Assembly: GCA_964350145.1 (NCBI GenBank)
Contig: CAYGJL010000007.1
Coordinates: forward strand, 23,319-87,318
Direction: 5' to 3'
DNA length: 64,000 bases
Source of the DNA: JACDCY01 sp964350145
GTDB lineage: Bacteria; Gemmatimonadota; Gemmatimonadetes; Gemmatimonadales; Gemmatimonadaceae
The position numbers and the translations under genes were made by a program. Positions within the stretch are counted from its first letter, which is position 1; every line of letters starts with the position of its first letter. Below are positions 7,186 to 15,883 of this stretch, piece after piece. The notes beneath the pieces were generated by a model, which saw only the letters and a list, made by a program, of their open reading frames with translations, was not told the origin of the DNA and did not search any database.

Positions 7186-9531
7186 ATGAGAAAGGTCGAA
7201 CGGAGAGAGTTCCTCAAAGGAATCGCCGCCGTCTCGGCCGCCACGGCCGGGTCGGCGCTGGCGCCGCGCACGCTGCTGCCCGCGCCTGTGGGGTTCGCTC
7301 CGACCGTGGCATCCGCCGTGGACTGGCGCAAGACGCCGTGCGCGATGTGCGGCGTCGGCTGCGGGCTGCTGGTCGCCGTCGAAGCCGGCCGCGCGGGCGC
7401 GGTCAAGGGCGACCCGGGCTCGCCCGTCGGCAAGGGACTAGCGTGCGCGAAAGGATATTACTCGGTCCAGGCGTTGTATGGCCGCGATCGCCTCACTCGC
7501 GCCAGGATCCGGCGAGGACGCGGATTCGAAAACGCGCCGATGAGCGAGGCGCTTGACCTGGTCGCGCAACGTCTGCGCGAGACGATCGAGCAACACGGCA
7601 AGGACAGCGTCGCGATCTACGGCTCCGCCCAGTGGAGCATCACGGACGCGTACGTCGCGTCCAAGCTATTCAAGGCCGGGATCGGCACCAACAACGTGGA
7701 GTCGAGCTCGCGGCTGCATGCGGCGGCAGCGATGGCGGGCCTCGAGACCAGTTTCGGTCTCGACGGAGCCGTGGGTTGTTACGAGGACGTGGACCACGCC
7801 GACGTCTTCATCCTGTGGGACATCAATCTCGCCGAGACGGATCCCGTCCTCTTCTCCCGCATGCTCGACCGCCGCCGGCGCGACCGCTCGGTTCGAATCG
7901 TGGACCTCACTACCCGCACCACGCGCACCAGCTACGCCGCCGACCGCTCGCTCCTGCACACGCCGCACTCGGGGCTGGCGCTCGCCAACGCGATCTGCCG
8001 CGAGATCATCGCGCGGAAATGGGTCAATCGTGAGTTCGTGGACCGACACGTCGCGTTCAAGCGCGGCAAGACCGGCATCGGTCACGGGCTCACCGATGAC
8101 GCCCTCGTCGCCGACGCGGCAACGCCTGCGGACCGGGGCGACTACGAGGAGTTTCTCGCGCCGTACACCGCGGAGCGCGCGCAGCAGCTCTCCGGGCTGA
8201 GCGCGGATGACGTGCGCTGGCTTGCCACCCTGTACGGCGATCGCGCTCGCAAGGTGATGACCGTGTGGGGCGCCGAGGTGAGCAGGCATTCGCGCGGCAC
8301 GTGGCTGAACAACCTCCTGTACAACATTCATCTGCTCGTCGGCAAGATCGCTTCGCCCGGCAACGCCGCGCTGTGCCTCACCGGCCAGCCCAGCGGGTGC
8401 AACGCCGTCCACGACGCTGGCTCGCTGACCCACACCCTGCCGCGCGGCGTGGTGTCGAGCGCGGACGACCGCCGCAGAGCAGCCGCGATCTGGGGCGTTT
8501 CGGCCGACGCCATCGCCCCCCGCCCCGCCCGCAGCGCGCTGCCGATGTTCCGCGCGCTCGACCGAGGCGACATCCGCTGTCTCTGGATACAGGGCACCAA
8601 TCCGATGGTGAGCCTTCCGAATCTTAGCAGGTACCGGCGCGCCGCCGGCAAGGAAGACCGGTTCATCGTTGTGTCGGAATCGTACCCCACGCCCACCACG
8701 GACGTCGCCGACGTCGTTCTCCCCGCGGCGATGTGGCTGGAGCGCGAGGGCATTTTCGGGAACGGCGAGCGGAGAGCGCAGCACTTCGCGCAGCTAGTCG
8801 CTCCGCCGGGCGATTCGATGAGCCCAGCGTGGCAGATGATCGAAGTTGCGCGCCGGATGGGGTTCACGCGCCTCTTCCCGTGGGACAGGCGCGAGCACGT
8901 CGCGGACATCTGGGAAGAGTATCGCAGGTTTCACGACCAGCCGAGCAGCGCGCTTCCCTCCATGTCCGAGCTGCGCGCGCGCCCGGGCGTCATCTGGCCG
9001 TTCGTCGGCGGCCGCGAGACGAAGTGGCGGTACAACGCCGCGCACGACCCATCCGCGGACCGGGCGCGCGGGGGCTTCGACTTCTACGGCCACGCGGATC
9101 ACAGAGCCTGGATCTGGCTGCGCCCGCACGAGCCGCCCGCGGAATCGCCGGACCAGACGTATCCGTTCTGGCTCACGGTCGGCGCCGTGCTCGAGCACTC
9201 GAATACCGGCGTCATGACCCGCCGCATCCCGACGCTGCACCGGTCCGTGCCGCGAGCGTACCTCGAAATGAATCGCGAAGACGCGCGGCGGCTGGGAATC
9301 ACGAATCGCGAGATGGTGCGACTGGTGAGCCGCCGCGGCTCGCTCACCATCGAAGCGCGCATCGATTATCGCTCGCGACCGCCCCGCGGCAAGCTCTTCG
9401 TGCCGTCCTTCGACGAAGCCGTACCTGTCAGCGAGCTGATGCTGGACGCATTCTGTCCTTTGTCGGGCCAGCCGGACACGACAATCTGCGCGGTGCGCGT
9501 CGAGCGACTGGGCGGAAGGAATGGTGCGTGA
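7186..9531 (+). CDS. NapA-like periplasmic molybdopterin oxidoreductase, Cys ligand replaced by His
   Basis: A 781-residue DMSO-reductase-family enzyme, collinear with periplasmic nitrate reductase NapA along its whole length. From the ATG at 7186 it begins with a twin-arginine signal (ERREFLKG). The [4Fe-4S] cysteines are Cys52, Cys55, Cys59 and Cys87, and Lys89 sits where NapA has its electron-transfer lysine. Further NapA landmarks are GTNNV, GCYEDVDHAD, LTGQPSGCNAVHDAG, TNPMVSLPNL and a molybdopterin-dinucleotide C-terminal domain. The one striking difference is at residue 178 (codon CAT at 7717): NapA has the molybdenum-ligating Cys in (N/S)xRLCMAS, and here the sequence is SSRLHAAAA. 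It starts an operon with cytochrome, ferredoxin and NrfD-type subunits. Nitrate reduction is therefore not assured. An in-frame ATG at 7048 would place the twin arginines too deep. Confidence 0.85.
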   Translation: MRKVERREFLKGIAAVSAATAGSALAPRTLLPAPVGFAPTVASAVDWRKTPCAMCGVGCGLLVAVEAGRAGAVKGDPGSPVGKGLACAKGYYSVQALYGRDRLTRARIRRGRGFENAPMSEALDLVAQRLRETIEQHGKDSVAIYGSAQWSITDAYVASKLFKAGIGTNNVESSSRLHAAAAMAGLETSFGLDGAVGCYEDVDHADVFILWDINLAETDPVLFSRMLDRRRRDRSVRIVDLTTRTTRTSYAADRSLLHTPHSGLALANAICREIIARKWVNREFVDRHVAFKRGKTGIGHGLTDDALVADAATPADRGDYEEFLAPYTAERAQQLSGLSADDVRWLATLYGDRARKVMTVWGAEVSRHSRGTWLNNLLYNIHLLVGKIASPGNAALCLTGQPSGCNAVHDAGSLTHTLPRGVVSSADDRRRAAAIWGVSADAIAPRPARSALPMFRALDRGDIRCLWIQGTNPMVSLPNLSRYRRAAGKEDRFIVVSESYPTPTTDVADVVLPAAMWLEREGIFGNGERRAQHFAQLVAPPGDSMSPAWQMIEVARRMGFTRLFPWDRREHVADIWEEYRRFHDQPSSALPSMSELRARPGVIWPFVGGRETKWRYNAAHDPSADRARGGFDFYGHADHRAWIWLRPHEPPAESPDQTYPFWLTVGAVLEHSNTGVMTRRIPTLHRSVPRAYLEMNREDARRLGITNREMVRLVSRRGSLTIEARIDYRSRPPRGKLFVPSFDEAVPVSELMLDAFCPLSGQPDTTICAVRVERLGGRNGA

Positions 9532-10343
9532 GCCGGCGCTACGACCAGCCGCGGGGAGTCGCCGCCCGGGTGCTCCTGATCGCGTCGGCGGTGGTCGCGA
9601 TCGCGGCGATCGTCGTCGCGTTCGGAGACGCCACGGCGAGACGAGCGGCCGAGGGACCGCGCGTGTCCGCGGCGCTATTCACGGCCGGAGAGCCGCCGAT
9701 CGCCGCCGAAGCGGATGTGTTTCGCACGCACGCCGGCGTCCTGGCGATCGATCCCGGCTCGGAGCTGCGACGATCGGCCCACCCGCGCACACTCGCGACT
9801 TGGCGCAACCTGCGCGCGTACCCGGGTGCGCCGCCGCGAATTCCGCACGGACTCTCGCCCGATGAATTCCAGAACGGCGGCTGCAACACATGTCACGAGC
9901 GCGGCGGATATTCGCAGCGGTTCGGCGCGTACGTCCCGATCACCCCGCACCCGGAGATGGGCGCGTGCCTGCAATGCCACGTTGGCGACGGTCAGCTGAT
10001 GGCGATCGCGCTGCCGTCCACGGATCCGAGCGCGCGCTGCCGCCAGTGCCACACTCCCGAAGCGGGACGCTGGACGGAAGCGACTGTGAACTGGAGACCG
10101 ATTGCCTGGCCGCGACTGGCGCAACGCTCCTCCGCGAGCGGGCCGCCGCCGATTCCGCACCCGCTGGAATTTCGCGGCAACTGTCTCTCGTGCCACGCGG
10201 CGCCTTCAGCCGTGCAGGAGATCCGGACGACGCACCCGGAGCGGGCCGACTGCAAGCAATGTCACCTGCGCCAGGACGCTGCGAGCAGCGAATTCGTCCG
10301 GCCCGTGCGCGCCGCCGGATCTCGATCGGAAGGAACCTCGTGA
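9528..10343 (+). CDS. Pentaheme NapB-like cytochrome, membrane anchored
   Basis: A 271-residue protein starting at GTG 9528, which overlaps the NapA-like stop by 4 bases. An uncleaved-looking hydrophobic helix lies at about residues 13-31. Five CxxCH motifs follow (CNTCH, CLQCH, CRQCH, CLSCH, CKQCH). Two segments look like NapB: IPHGLSPDEFQNGGCNTCH and IPHPLEFRGNCLSCH both copy the IPH...N-CxxCH layout of the diheme NapB subunit, so this may be a duplicated NapB domain with one extra heme. As the direct partner of the molybdoenzyme it would carry electrons to or from it in the periplasm. Ordinary NapB has two hemes and about 150 residues. Confidence 0.75.
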   Translation: MSRRYDQPRGVAARVLLIASAVVAIAAIVVAFGDATARRAAEGPRVSAALFTAGEPPIAAEADVFRTHAGVLAIDPGSELRRSAHPRTLATWRNLRAYPGAPPRIPHGLSPDEFQNGGCNTCHERGGYSQRFGAYVPITPHPEMGACLQCHVGDGQLMAIALPSTDPSARCRQCHTPEAGRWTEATVNWRPIAWPRLAQRSSASGPPPIPHPLEFRGNCLSCHAAPSAVQEIRTTHPERADCKQCHLRQDAASSEFVRPVRAAGSRSEGTS

Positions 10344-11098
10344 GACACGGCCGGATCATCACGACGCTCGCGGGCGTCGCGCTGCTCACGGCGAGCCTCG
10401 CCTGCCGCGGCCGCGAGCGCACGGCGGAGGACGACCGCTCGGAGCTCGGCACGCCCGCGGGCGCCCCCGTCGCCGACGCGGAACGCGCGCGAACGGATAC
10501 GACGGTGGTTGCGCGCCGCGATACCGCCGTCGAGCCGGGCGCGCTCGGGACCGTCCCGACCGCGCCGGTGGATCTCTGGCAGGGCCCGGGCGGGCTGCCA
10601 TTCGAGGTCGCGCTGCGCACGGGCGATCCCGCGTCGGCCATGGCGCGCAGGTTCGGCCAGATCACCCTGCGAACGTCGCTCCGCTCGCGCGCCGCCGATC
10701 TCGGTCAATACCCGTGCACGTCGTGTCATCTCGGACGGCGCATCGTGCTGGCCGACGAGCGTGTCCCTGACGCGCACCAGAACATCGAGGCGGTGCATCC
10801 GCGGCAGACCGGCGGGACGTGCTCCACCTGCCACTCCGCGGACAACGTGGAGCTGCTCGCGCTCAAGAGCGGCGAGCGCGCCACCCTCGACCACACCTAC
10901 CGGTTGTGCGCGCAGTGCCACTTCTCGCAGGCCGATGCGTGGGCGGCTGGCGCGCACGGCAAGCGCCTCGACGGGTGGCAGGGCCGCCGCGTGCTGATGG
11001 GCTGCGCCGACTGCCACGATCCGCACCAGCCGGCGCTCGAGCCGCGCATCCCCTTCCGCGCTCCACGCATCGAGCGACTCCGGGGCCAGGGACGATGA
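10340..11098 (+). CDS. Tetraheme cytochrome c lipoprotein
   Basis: A 252-residue protein with a GTG start at 10340 overlapping the previous stop by 4 bases. The signal ends in LLTASLAC, giving lipobox Cys23. About 90 residues of acidic, alanine-rich linker precede the heme domain, which has four CxxCH motifs (CTSCH, CSTCH, CAQCH, CADCH). The last one reads CADCHDPH, the form often seen in cytochrome c7/c3-like and NrfB-like carriers. It probably relays electrons between the NrfD/ferredoxin subunits and the pentaheme protein, or out to other cytochromes. The partner assignment rests on operon position. Confidence 0.75.
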   Translation: MRHGRIITTLAGVALLTASLACRGRERTAEDDRSELGTPAGAPVADAERARTDTTVVARRDTAVEPGALGTVPTAPVDLWQGPGGLPFEVALRTGDPASAMARRFGQITLRTSLRSRAADLGQYPCTSCHLGRRIVLADERVPDAHQNIEAVHPRQTGGTCSTCHSADNVELLALKSGERATLDHTYRLCAQCHFSQADAWAAGAHGKRLDGWQGRRVLMGCADCHDPHQPALEPRIPFRAPRIERLRGQGR

Positions 11099-12072
11099 CC
11101 TTCGACCAGACCGGGGACGCCATGCCCGACACCACGGAGCAGACTCTCATGCAGAAGCGCGTGGACCGGCGGCGCGCGCTGGGGATTCTGCTCGGCGGAG
11201 CGGCAGCCGGCGCCAGCGCCGTGGCCGCCTGCGCGCCCGCCAGCGGGATGTCGGCCGAATCGAAGGAGGTCAGGCTGCTCGCTTGGCGCGAGTACATCAA
11301 GGGCAACTACCGGACGATGACGGAGACGGAGAAGGCCGACACGATCGCGCGGCTCGAGCGGCTCGCGGAGCTGAAGAGCGGCGCCGACGTGACGATCCAG
11401 TCCACGGGCGCGCAGCCCGGCGTGGTGTTCGGCTACGCCTTCAACATCTCGAAATGCCAGGGATTCCGGAGCTGCATCGAAGCGTGCATCAACGAGAACA
11501 ATCTCGACCGCCGCGCCGCCACCCAGTACATCCGCATCTTCGAGATGGAGGACGGCGTGATCGACCTCGATCATGCCGACGCGACGTTCCAGCACGAGGT
11601 GCCCGCCGATGGTCACTTCTACATGGGAACGCAGTGCTTCCAGTGCGCCGACCCGCCGTGCGTGAAGGTGTGTCCCGTGGGCGCGACATGGCAGGAGCCG
11701 GACGGCATCACCGTCGTGGACTACGACTGGTGCATCGGCTGCCGCTACTGCATGGCAGCGTGCCCCTACTGGGCGCGCCGGTTCAACTGGAGTGAGCCGG
11801 ACGTACCGGTCGCCGAGGTGAATACGAATCAGCACTACCTCGGCAACCGGGCACGCAAGACGGGCGTCGTGGAGAAGTGCCACTTCTGCATTCATCGCAC
11901 TCGCAAGGGCCAGCTCCCGGCGTGCGTCGAGGCATGTCCGACGGGAGCGCGCGTGTTCGGCAATCTGCTGGATCCGGACTCGGAGATCCGCTGGGTGCTG
12001 GCGAACAAGCGCGTGTTCCGCCTGAAGGAAGATCTGAAGACAGAGCCGCGCTTCTGGTACTTCACCGACTGA
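11095..12072 (+). CDS. NrfC/DmsB-type iron-sulfur subunit with one altered cluster site
   Basis: A 325-residue ferredoxin-type electron transfer subunit with four cluster-binding segments. It begins at ATG 11095 (4-base overlap) with a twin-arginine-like signal (DRRRALGILLGG) followed by a possible lipobox (VAACAP). Three segments are complete: CFQCADPPCVKVC, CIGCRYCMAAC, and the pair CHFC and CVEAC. The first, normally CxxCxxCxxxC, reads CQGFRSCIEAC, so the second cysteine is Phe124 (codon TTC at 11464). Such a site could bind a [3Fe-4S] cluster, a cluster with another ligand, or none. The protein would link the NrfD quinone-reactive subunit downstream with the molybdoenzyme or cytochromes. 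Confidence 0.85.
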   Translation: MTFDQTGDAMPDTTEQTLMQKRVDRRRALGILLGGAAAGASAVAACAPASGMSAESKEVRLLAWREYIKGNYRTMTETEKADTIARLERLAELKSGADVTIQSTGAQPGVVFGYAFNISKCQGFRSCIEACINENNLDRRAATQYIRIFEMEDGVIDLDHADATFQHEVPADGHFYMGTQCFQCADPPCVKVCPVGATWQEPDGITVVDYDWCIGCRYCMAACPYWARRFNWSEPDVPVAEVNTNQHYLGNRARKTGVVEKCHFCIHRTRKGQLPACVEACPTGARVFGNLLDPDSEIRWVLANKRVFRLKEDLKTEPRFWYFTD

Positions 12073-12079
12073 GGCGACC

Positions 12080-13369
12080 TTGCACCTGCGACCGTTTCTG
12101 CTGACCGCGCTGGACTCGGCTACCTCCGGGAGCCGGCGGTATCACGTGTGGATGGGCACGCTCACCATCATCATGCTCGTGGGGGCGTTCGCGTACTCGG
12201 TACAGCTGCGCTACGGGCTCGGCGTGACGGGCATGAACGATCACGTGAGCTGGGGGCTGTACATCTCGAACTTCACCTTCCTCGTCGGGCTCGCGGCGGC
12301 GGCAATGATGCTGGTGCTCCCCGCGTACATCCTGCGCGACGTGGACTTCAGCCGCGCGGTGCTCATGGCGGAAGCCGTGGCCGTCGCCGCCCTGGTGATG
12401 TGTCTCGCGTTCGTGGTGGTGGACATCGGCAACCCGCTGGGCGGCTGGCATCTGATGCCCGGGATCGGGTTTCTCAACTGGCCGCGCTCGCTGCTCGCGT
12501 GGGACGTGCTGGTGCTGAACGGGTACCTCGTGCTCAACCTGGCGATTCCCTTTTACATACTGTACAGCCGCTACTCCGGCCGGCAGCCGGACAAGAAGAA
12601 GTACATCCCCTGGATGTACGTCGCCGTCATGTGGGCGGTGAGCATCCACCTGGTGACGGCGTTCCTGCTCGCCGGGCTGCCCGCGCGCCCGTTCTGGAAC
12701 ACCGCCCTGCTGGGGCCGCGCTTCCTCGCGTCGGCGTTCACGGCCGGGCCCGCGTTCGTGATCCTCCTGCTCTGGTGGATCCGCCGCGAGACGAAGTACG
12801 AGATCGGCGACGGCGTGTTCTCCAAACTCGCGCTGGTCACCACTGTCGCCGCGCAGATCAACCTCGTGATGTTGGGCTCGGAGCTGTTCTACAAGTTCTA
12901 CTCGCCGACGCACCACGGCATCAACGCGCGCTACCTCTTCTTCGGCCTCGACGGACACAACGCTCTCGTGCCGTGGATCTGGACAGCGATAACGCTCAAC
13001 GCGATCGCGACGATCGCCCTCATGATCCACCCGATCAGGCGGAACACGCACTGGCTGATGCTCGCCTGCGCGGTGCTGTTCGTCAGCATATGGGTGGAGA
13101 AAGGCCTCGGCCTGGTAGTACCCGGGTTCATCCCGTCGCCACTCGGTGAGATCGTCGAGTACACTCCGAGCCTCGTCGAGCTCGGCGTCACGGCCGGCAT
13201 CTGGGCGCTCGGCATGTTCGTTCTCACAGTGCTCGTGCGTGTCGCGCTGCCGATCGAGCTCGGCGAGGTTCGCAGTCCCTACGTCCGCGATGCGCGCGTG
13301 CCGACGATCGTGCGTCCACGCAGCTCGCGCCCGCCACGGCCGGATGTCCGGCCCGTACGCACGCGGTAA
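12080..13369 (+). CDS. nrfD: NrfD/PsrC-type integral membrane quinone oxidoreductase subunit
   Basis: A 429-residue polytopic membrane protein of the NrfD/PsrC/polysulfide reductase family. It shows eight or more hydrophobic helices and the usual family features: a WGLYISNFTFLVGLAAAAMM stretch near the first helices and GGWHLMPGIGF in a loop. The start is TTG at 12080, supported by GAGG 5 bases upstream and by an upstream stop that leaves no other start. The family exchanges electrons and sometimes protons with menaquinol next to a ferredoxin-type partner, which is the gene just upstream. The last 40 residues are a hydrophilic, basic tail. Whether quinol is oxidised or reduced cannot be told from sequence. 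Confidence 0.85.
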   Translation: MHLRPFLLTALDSATSGSRRYHVWMGTLTIIMLVGAFAYSVQLRYGLGVTGMNDHVSWGLYISNFTFLVGLAAAAMMLVLPAYILRDVDFSRAVLMAEAVAVAALVMCLAFVVVDIGNPLGGWHLMPGIGFLNWPRSLLAWDVLVLNGYLVLNLAIPFYILYSRYSGRQPDKKKYIPWMYVAVMWAVSIHLVTAFLLAGLPARPFWNTALLGPRFLASAFTAGPAFVILLLWWIRRETKYEIGDGVFSKLALVTTVAAQINLVMLGSELFYKFYSPTHHGINARYLFFGLDGHNALVPWIWTAITLNAIATIALMIHPIRRNTHWLMLACAVLFVSIWVEKGLGLVVPGFIPSPLGEIVEYTPSLVELGVTAGIWALGMFVLTVLVRVALPIELGEVRSPYVRDARVPTIVRPRSSRPPRPDVRPVRTR

Positions 13370-13414
13370 CGGCTGGCTTTGACGTCAGTCGACCTTTTCT
13401 AGTGAGGTAGTGAA

Positions 13415-14362
13415 ATGACCAGTCATTCTCCGAACGACACCCGCTACTCGATCGCCGCGCTGGCCGCGGGCCTGATCGCGGGCGCGGGTGTGGCCGGCGC
13501 GCTCTTTCTCGTCGGCGCACCGCTCCCACTCGTGGCCATCGCCGGAGTCGGCGTGTGGATGTTCTTCGCCGCTTCCATCAAGTACACGGACCAATGGGAG
13601 CGCGCGGTGCTCATGCGCCTCGGGCGCTATCGCGGGCTGCGCGGGCCCGGGTACTTCGGCATCCTGCCGATCCTCGACCGCGTGGCGTACGTCATCGACC
13701 AGCGTATCCGGACCACCGCGTTCGGCGCGGAATCGTGCCTGACGCGGGACACAGTGCCGGTGAACGTGGACGCCATCGCCTTCTGGATCGTGCGCGACGC
13801 CGAACGGGCCGCGCTCGAGGTGCAGGACTACGACGAGGCCGTAATCCTCTCCGCGCAGACGGCGCTGCGCGACGCGATCGGCAAGCACGACCTGGCGGAG
13901 CTGATCCAGTCGAGAGTCGAGCTCGGCCATGGACTCAAGCTCGCGCTCGAGGAAAAAATGCAGAACTGGGGAATCCAGGTACAGTCGGTCGAGATCCGCG
14001 ACGTCATCATTCCAGCCGCGCTCGAGGACGCTATGTCACGGCAGGCGCAGGCGGAGCGGGAGCGGCAGGCGCGCATCATTCTCGGAACCGCGGAAACGGA
14101 GATCGCCCACAAGTTCGTGGAAGCCGCCGACGCTTACCGCGATCACCCGGCCGCAATGAATCTGCGCGCGATGAACATGCTGTACGAGAGCATCGTGAAG
14201 CGCGGCTCGCTCATGGTCGTCCCGTCGGGCCTGGCCGACTCGCTGAACGTGCCGTCGCTGATGGGGCTCATGGGTGCCGCCGGGCACGTACCGAAGAACG
14301 GTGGAGCCGGTGTCACGGCCGAAATCGCCGCTCCGGCGAACCTACCGCCGCGCCACGAGTAG
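13415..14362 (+). CDS. Slipin/stomatin-like SPFH-domain membrane protein
   Basis: A 315-residue band 7 protein. Two hydrophobic segments near the N-terminus (about 13-35 and 38-54) precede a typical slipin core (DQWERAVLMRLGRYRGLRGP, RDTVPVNVDAIAFW) and a charged helical region rich in Ala/Glu/Arg (AMSRQAQAERERQARII). Slipins form oligomeric rings that organise membrane microdomains and some bind membrane proteases. The ATG at 13415 has GAGG 9 bases upstream. It is 45 bases behind the NrfD gene and ahead of a strong terminator, so it ends the molybdoenzyme operon. A scaffold role for that complex is inference; slipins are more often paired with an NfeD protease, absent here. Confidence 0.85.
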   Translation: MTSHSPNDTRYSIAALAAGLIAGAGVAGALFLVGAPLPLVAIAGVGVWMFFAASIKYTDQWERAVLMRLGRYRGLRGPGYFGILPILDRVAYVIDQRIRTTAFGAESCLTRDTVPVNVDAIAFWIVRDAERAALEVQDYDEAVILSAQTALRDAIGKHDLAELIQSRVELGHGLKLALEEKMQNWGIQVQSVEIRDVIIPAALEDAMSRQAQAERERQARIILGTAETEIAHKFVEAADAYRDHPAAMNLRAMNMLYESIVKRGSLMVVPSGLADSLNVPSLMGLMGAAGHVPKNGGAGVTAEIAAPANLPPRHE

Positions 14363-14408
14363 CGTGATGCCGCTTCAACGATAGGCTCGCCGACGCCAGC
14401 ATGAGAGA

Positions 14409-14440
14409 AGCCCCCGCCCGGACGATCCGGGCGGGGGCTC
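14409..14440. terminator. Strong bidirectional hairpin terminator
   Basis: A perfect 14-base-pair stem (AGCCCCCGCCCGGA with its complement, loop CGA) is followed by CTTTA on the plus strand. It lies between the convergent slipin gene and the EB_dh-like gene, where a shared terminator is expected. Confidence 0.85.
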
Positions 14441-14464
14441 TTTACTGCGCGGTGTCGGCGTGAC

Positions 14465-15883
14465 TCAGGGCTTGAACGCCAGCCTGGCAACCATCGGTGA
14501 GTAACGGTGCTCGATCTGCGCGTTGTCGAAGATCGCCACGCCGAACGAGTACTGCCTCGTCATGTTGTCGAATTGCACGTCGTTGACGTCGCCGGTGACC
14601 AGCCTCCGGCGGAACTCGACGGCCCAAGTGCCGGTGTTGTGCAGGCCCTTCGCGTCCACGTCCGCGCGGAAACCGCCCGGGCCTTTCGTGATGATGCCGG
14701 GGATCTCCGTGCCCACCGCCAGCGCGTTGAGCGCGGCCGTAGTGAGGAGCACCTTCTGGCTGTCGAAGATGTAGTAGGGTGGAGCGCTGTTGCTCGAGCC
14801 CCGGTAAGTTGGCGCCCCGGCCGTAGCGAGATTGTCGGAGTAGCCGCCGTCGCCGTCATCACTGGCACGACCGCCGTTGCCCGCTCCGGTCGGTCCGGGA
14901 ACCCAGTAGCGTACGTATTGATCGTCCGCCTTGGCGTGCTGGTTGCCGCGGATCAACTTCCAGTGCCACATGTCGGCGATCTCCCCTGGATTGCTGGTGT
15001 ACATCTTTGCCCCCTGCTGCTGCGTCGTGTAGTCGTAGGTCGTTCCGGGTGCGTTGCCCTTGGCAGGATCGTGGCAGATCACCGCGCACCCGCTCTGGTC
15101 GAAGCCGGCGACCGTGGTGGGGCCGTATGTGTTCCAGATGACCGACAGCTTGTCCTCGTAGTTGAACCGTGCGGGGTCTTCCTCGTCGAACGCCCCTCCC
15201 ATGTACGACGCCCAGGTCACCCCTGCAGCCGGCACCGGGCTCTTCCCGGCGAGCTTCTTCCACGTCCCGTCGGCCTGCTTGACCCAGGGCTGACGCCGGA
15301 CACTCGCCTTGTCGTCGTCCCAGGAGATCACCATGTAGAGATAGGTTGCGTCGTATGCCGCCTGGATCGTCACGAATTCCGCGTCGCCCCAGCCATCAGC
15401 GATGCGGAGACGCACCCGGGCCGCCTGATTCCAGGCCGGATCGAAAAAGCCGTCGACCGTCGGGACTGGTATCGAGGTGCCAGCGCCCACCTTGATCGCC
15501 TCGAGCACGCTCGGCGCTGCCGGCGGGAGTTTCGCTATCCAGTCCATCACGAGCGTCTGGTCGCCTTCGGAATAACTCGCCACCGCGCCGCCGCCGTGCG
15601 GGGTTGTGTTCAACGGCTTGAGCACGAGCAGGCTCTGCGCAGGGTTTGCCGGGTCCACGAGTCCCGACTGCTGCAGCTGAGCGGAATCCATCGTCACCAC
15701 AAAGAACCGCCCCGAGGACGCGCCGTGACAGGAGCCGCAGTCCTCGGTAAGAACTTTCTGGACCGAGGTGAAGTTAGCGCCAGCAAGCTCTGGTCCCGTG
15801 GCGTCGTCACCGTTGCACGCCGCTGCGAAAGCGGCAGCCAGCAGCAGGGCCGCAGCCGGGGTCACAAAATGCCTGGTGTTCAT
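14465..15883 (-). CDS. Ethylbenzene dehydrogenase-like heme-binding lipoprotein with a monoheme N-terminus
   Basis: A 472-residue protein from ATG 15883 (GGAG 9 bases upstream); an in-frame ATG at 15919 is less likely. The lipobox is AAAC with Cys23. A cytochrome c-like segment with CGSCH (Cys49) is followed by a long domain resembling the EB_dh family: the DMSO-reductase-type gamma subunit that binds heme b in ethylbenzene, selenate and chlorate reductases. Cues are DPAWNQAARVRLRIADGWGD, YLYMVISWDD and YDYTTQ. A further CX3CH (CAVICH) is present. It may pass electrons to or from the neighbouring molybdoenzyme, although it is on the opposite strand in its own unit. Confidence 0.7.
   Translation of the reverse strand: MNTRHFVTPAAALLLAAAFAAACNGDDATGPELAGANFTSVQKVLTEDCGSCHGASSGRFFVVTMDSAQLQQSGLVDPANPAQSLLVLKPLNTTPHGGGAVASYSEGDQTLVMDWIAKLPPAAPSVLEAIKVGAGTSIPVPTVDGFFDPAWNQAARVRLRIADGWGDAEFVTIQAAYDATYLYMVISWDDDKASVRRQPWVKQADGTWKKLAGKSPVPAAGVTWASYMGGAFDEEDPARFNYEDKLSVIWNTYGPTTVAGFDQSGCAVICHDPAKGNAPGTTYDYTTQQQGAKMYTSNPGEIADMWHWKLIRGNQHAKADDQYVRYWVPGPTGAGNGGRASDDGDGGYSDNLATAGAPTYRGSSNSAPPYYIFDSQKVLLTTAALNALAVGTEIPGIITKGPGGFRADVDAKGLHNTGTWAVEFRRRLVTGDVNDVQFDNMTRQYSFGVAIFDNAQIEHRYSPMVARLAFKP

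Noticed and set aside
8733..9527. Upstream extension of the pentaheme reading frame
   Set aside because: It runs through the NapA-like gene in another frame; GTG 9528 with a 4-base overlap fits the operon and the membrane anchor.
7186..9531. Confident naming of the molybdoenzyme as nitrate reductase napA
   Set aside because: The overall match is to NapA, but the metal ligand is replaced by His and the partners are NrfD and ferredoxin types, so the substrate is left open.
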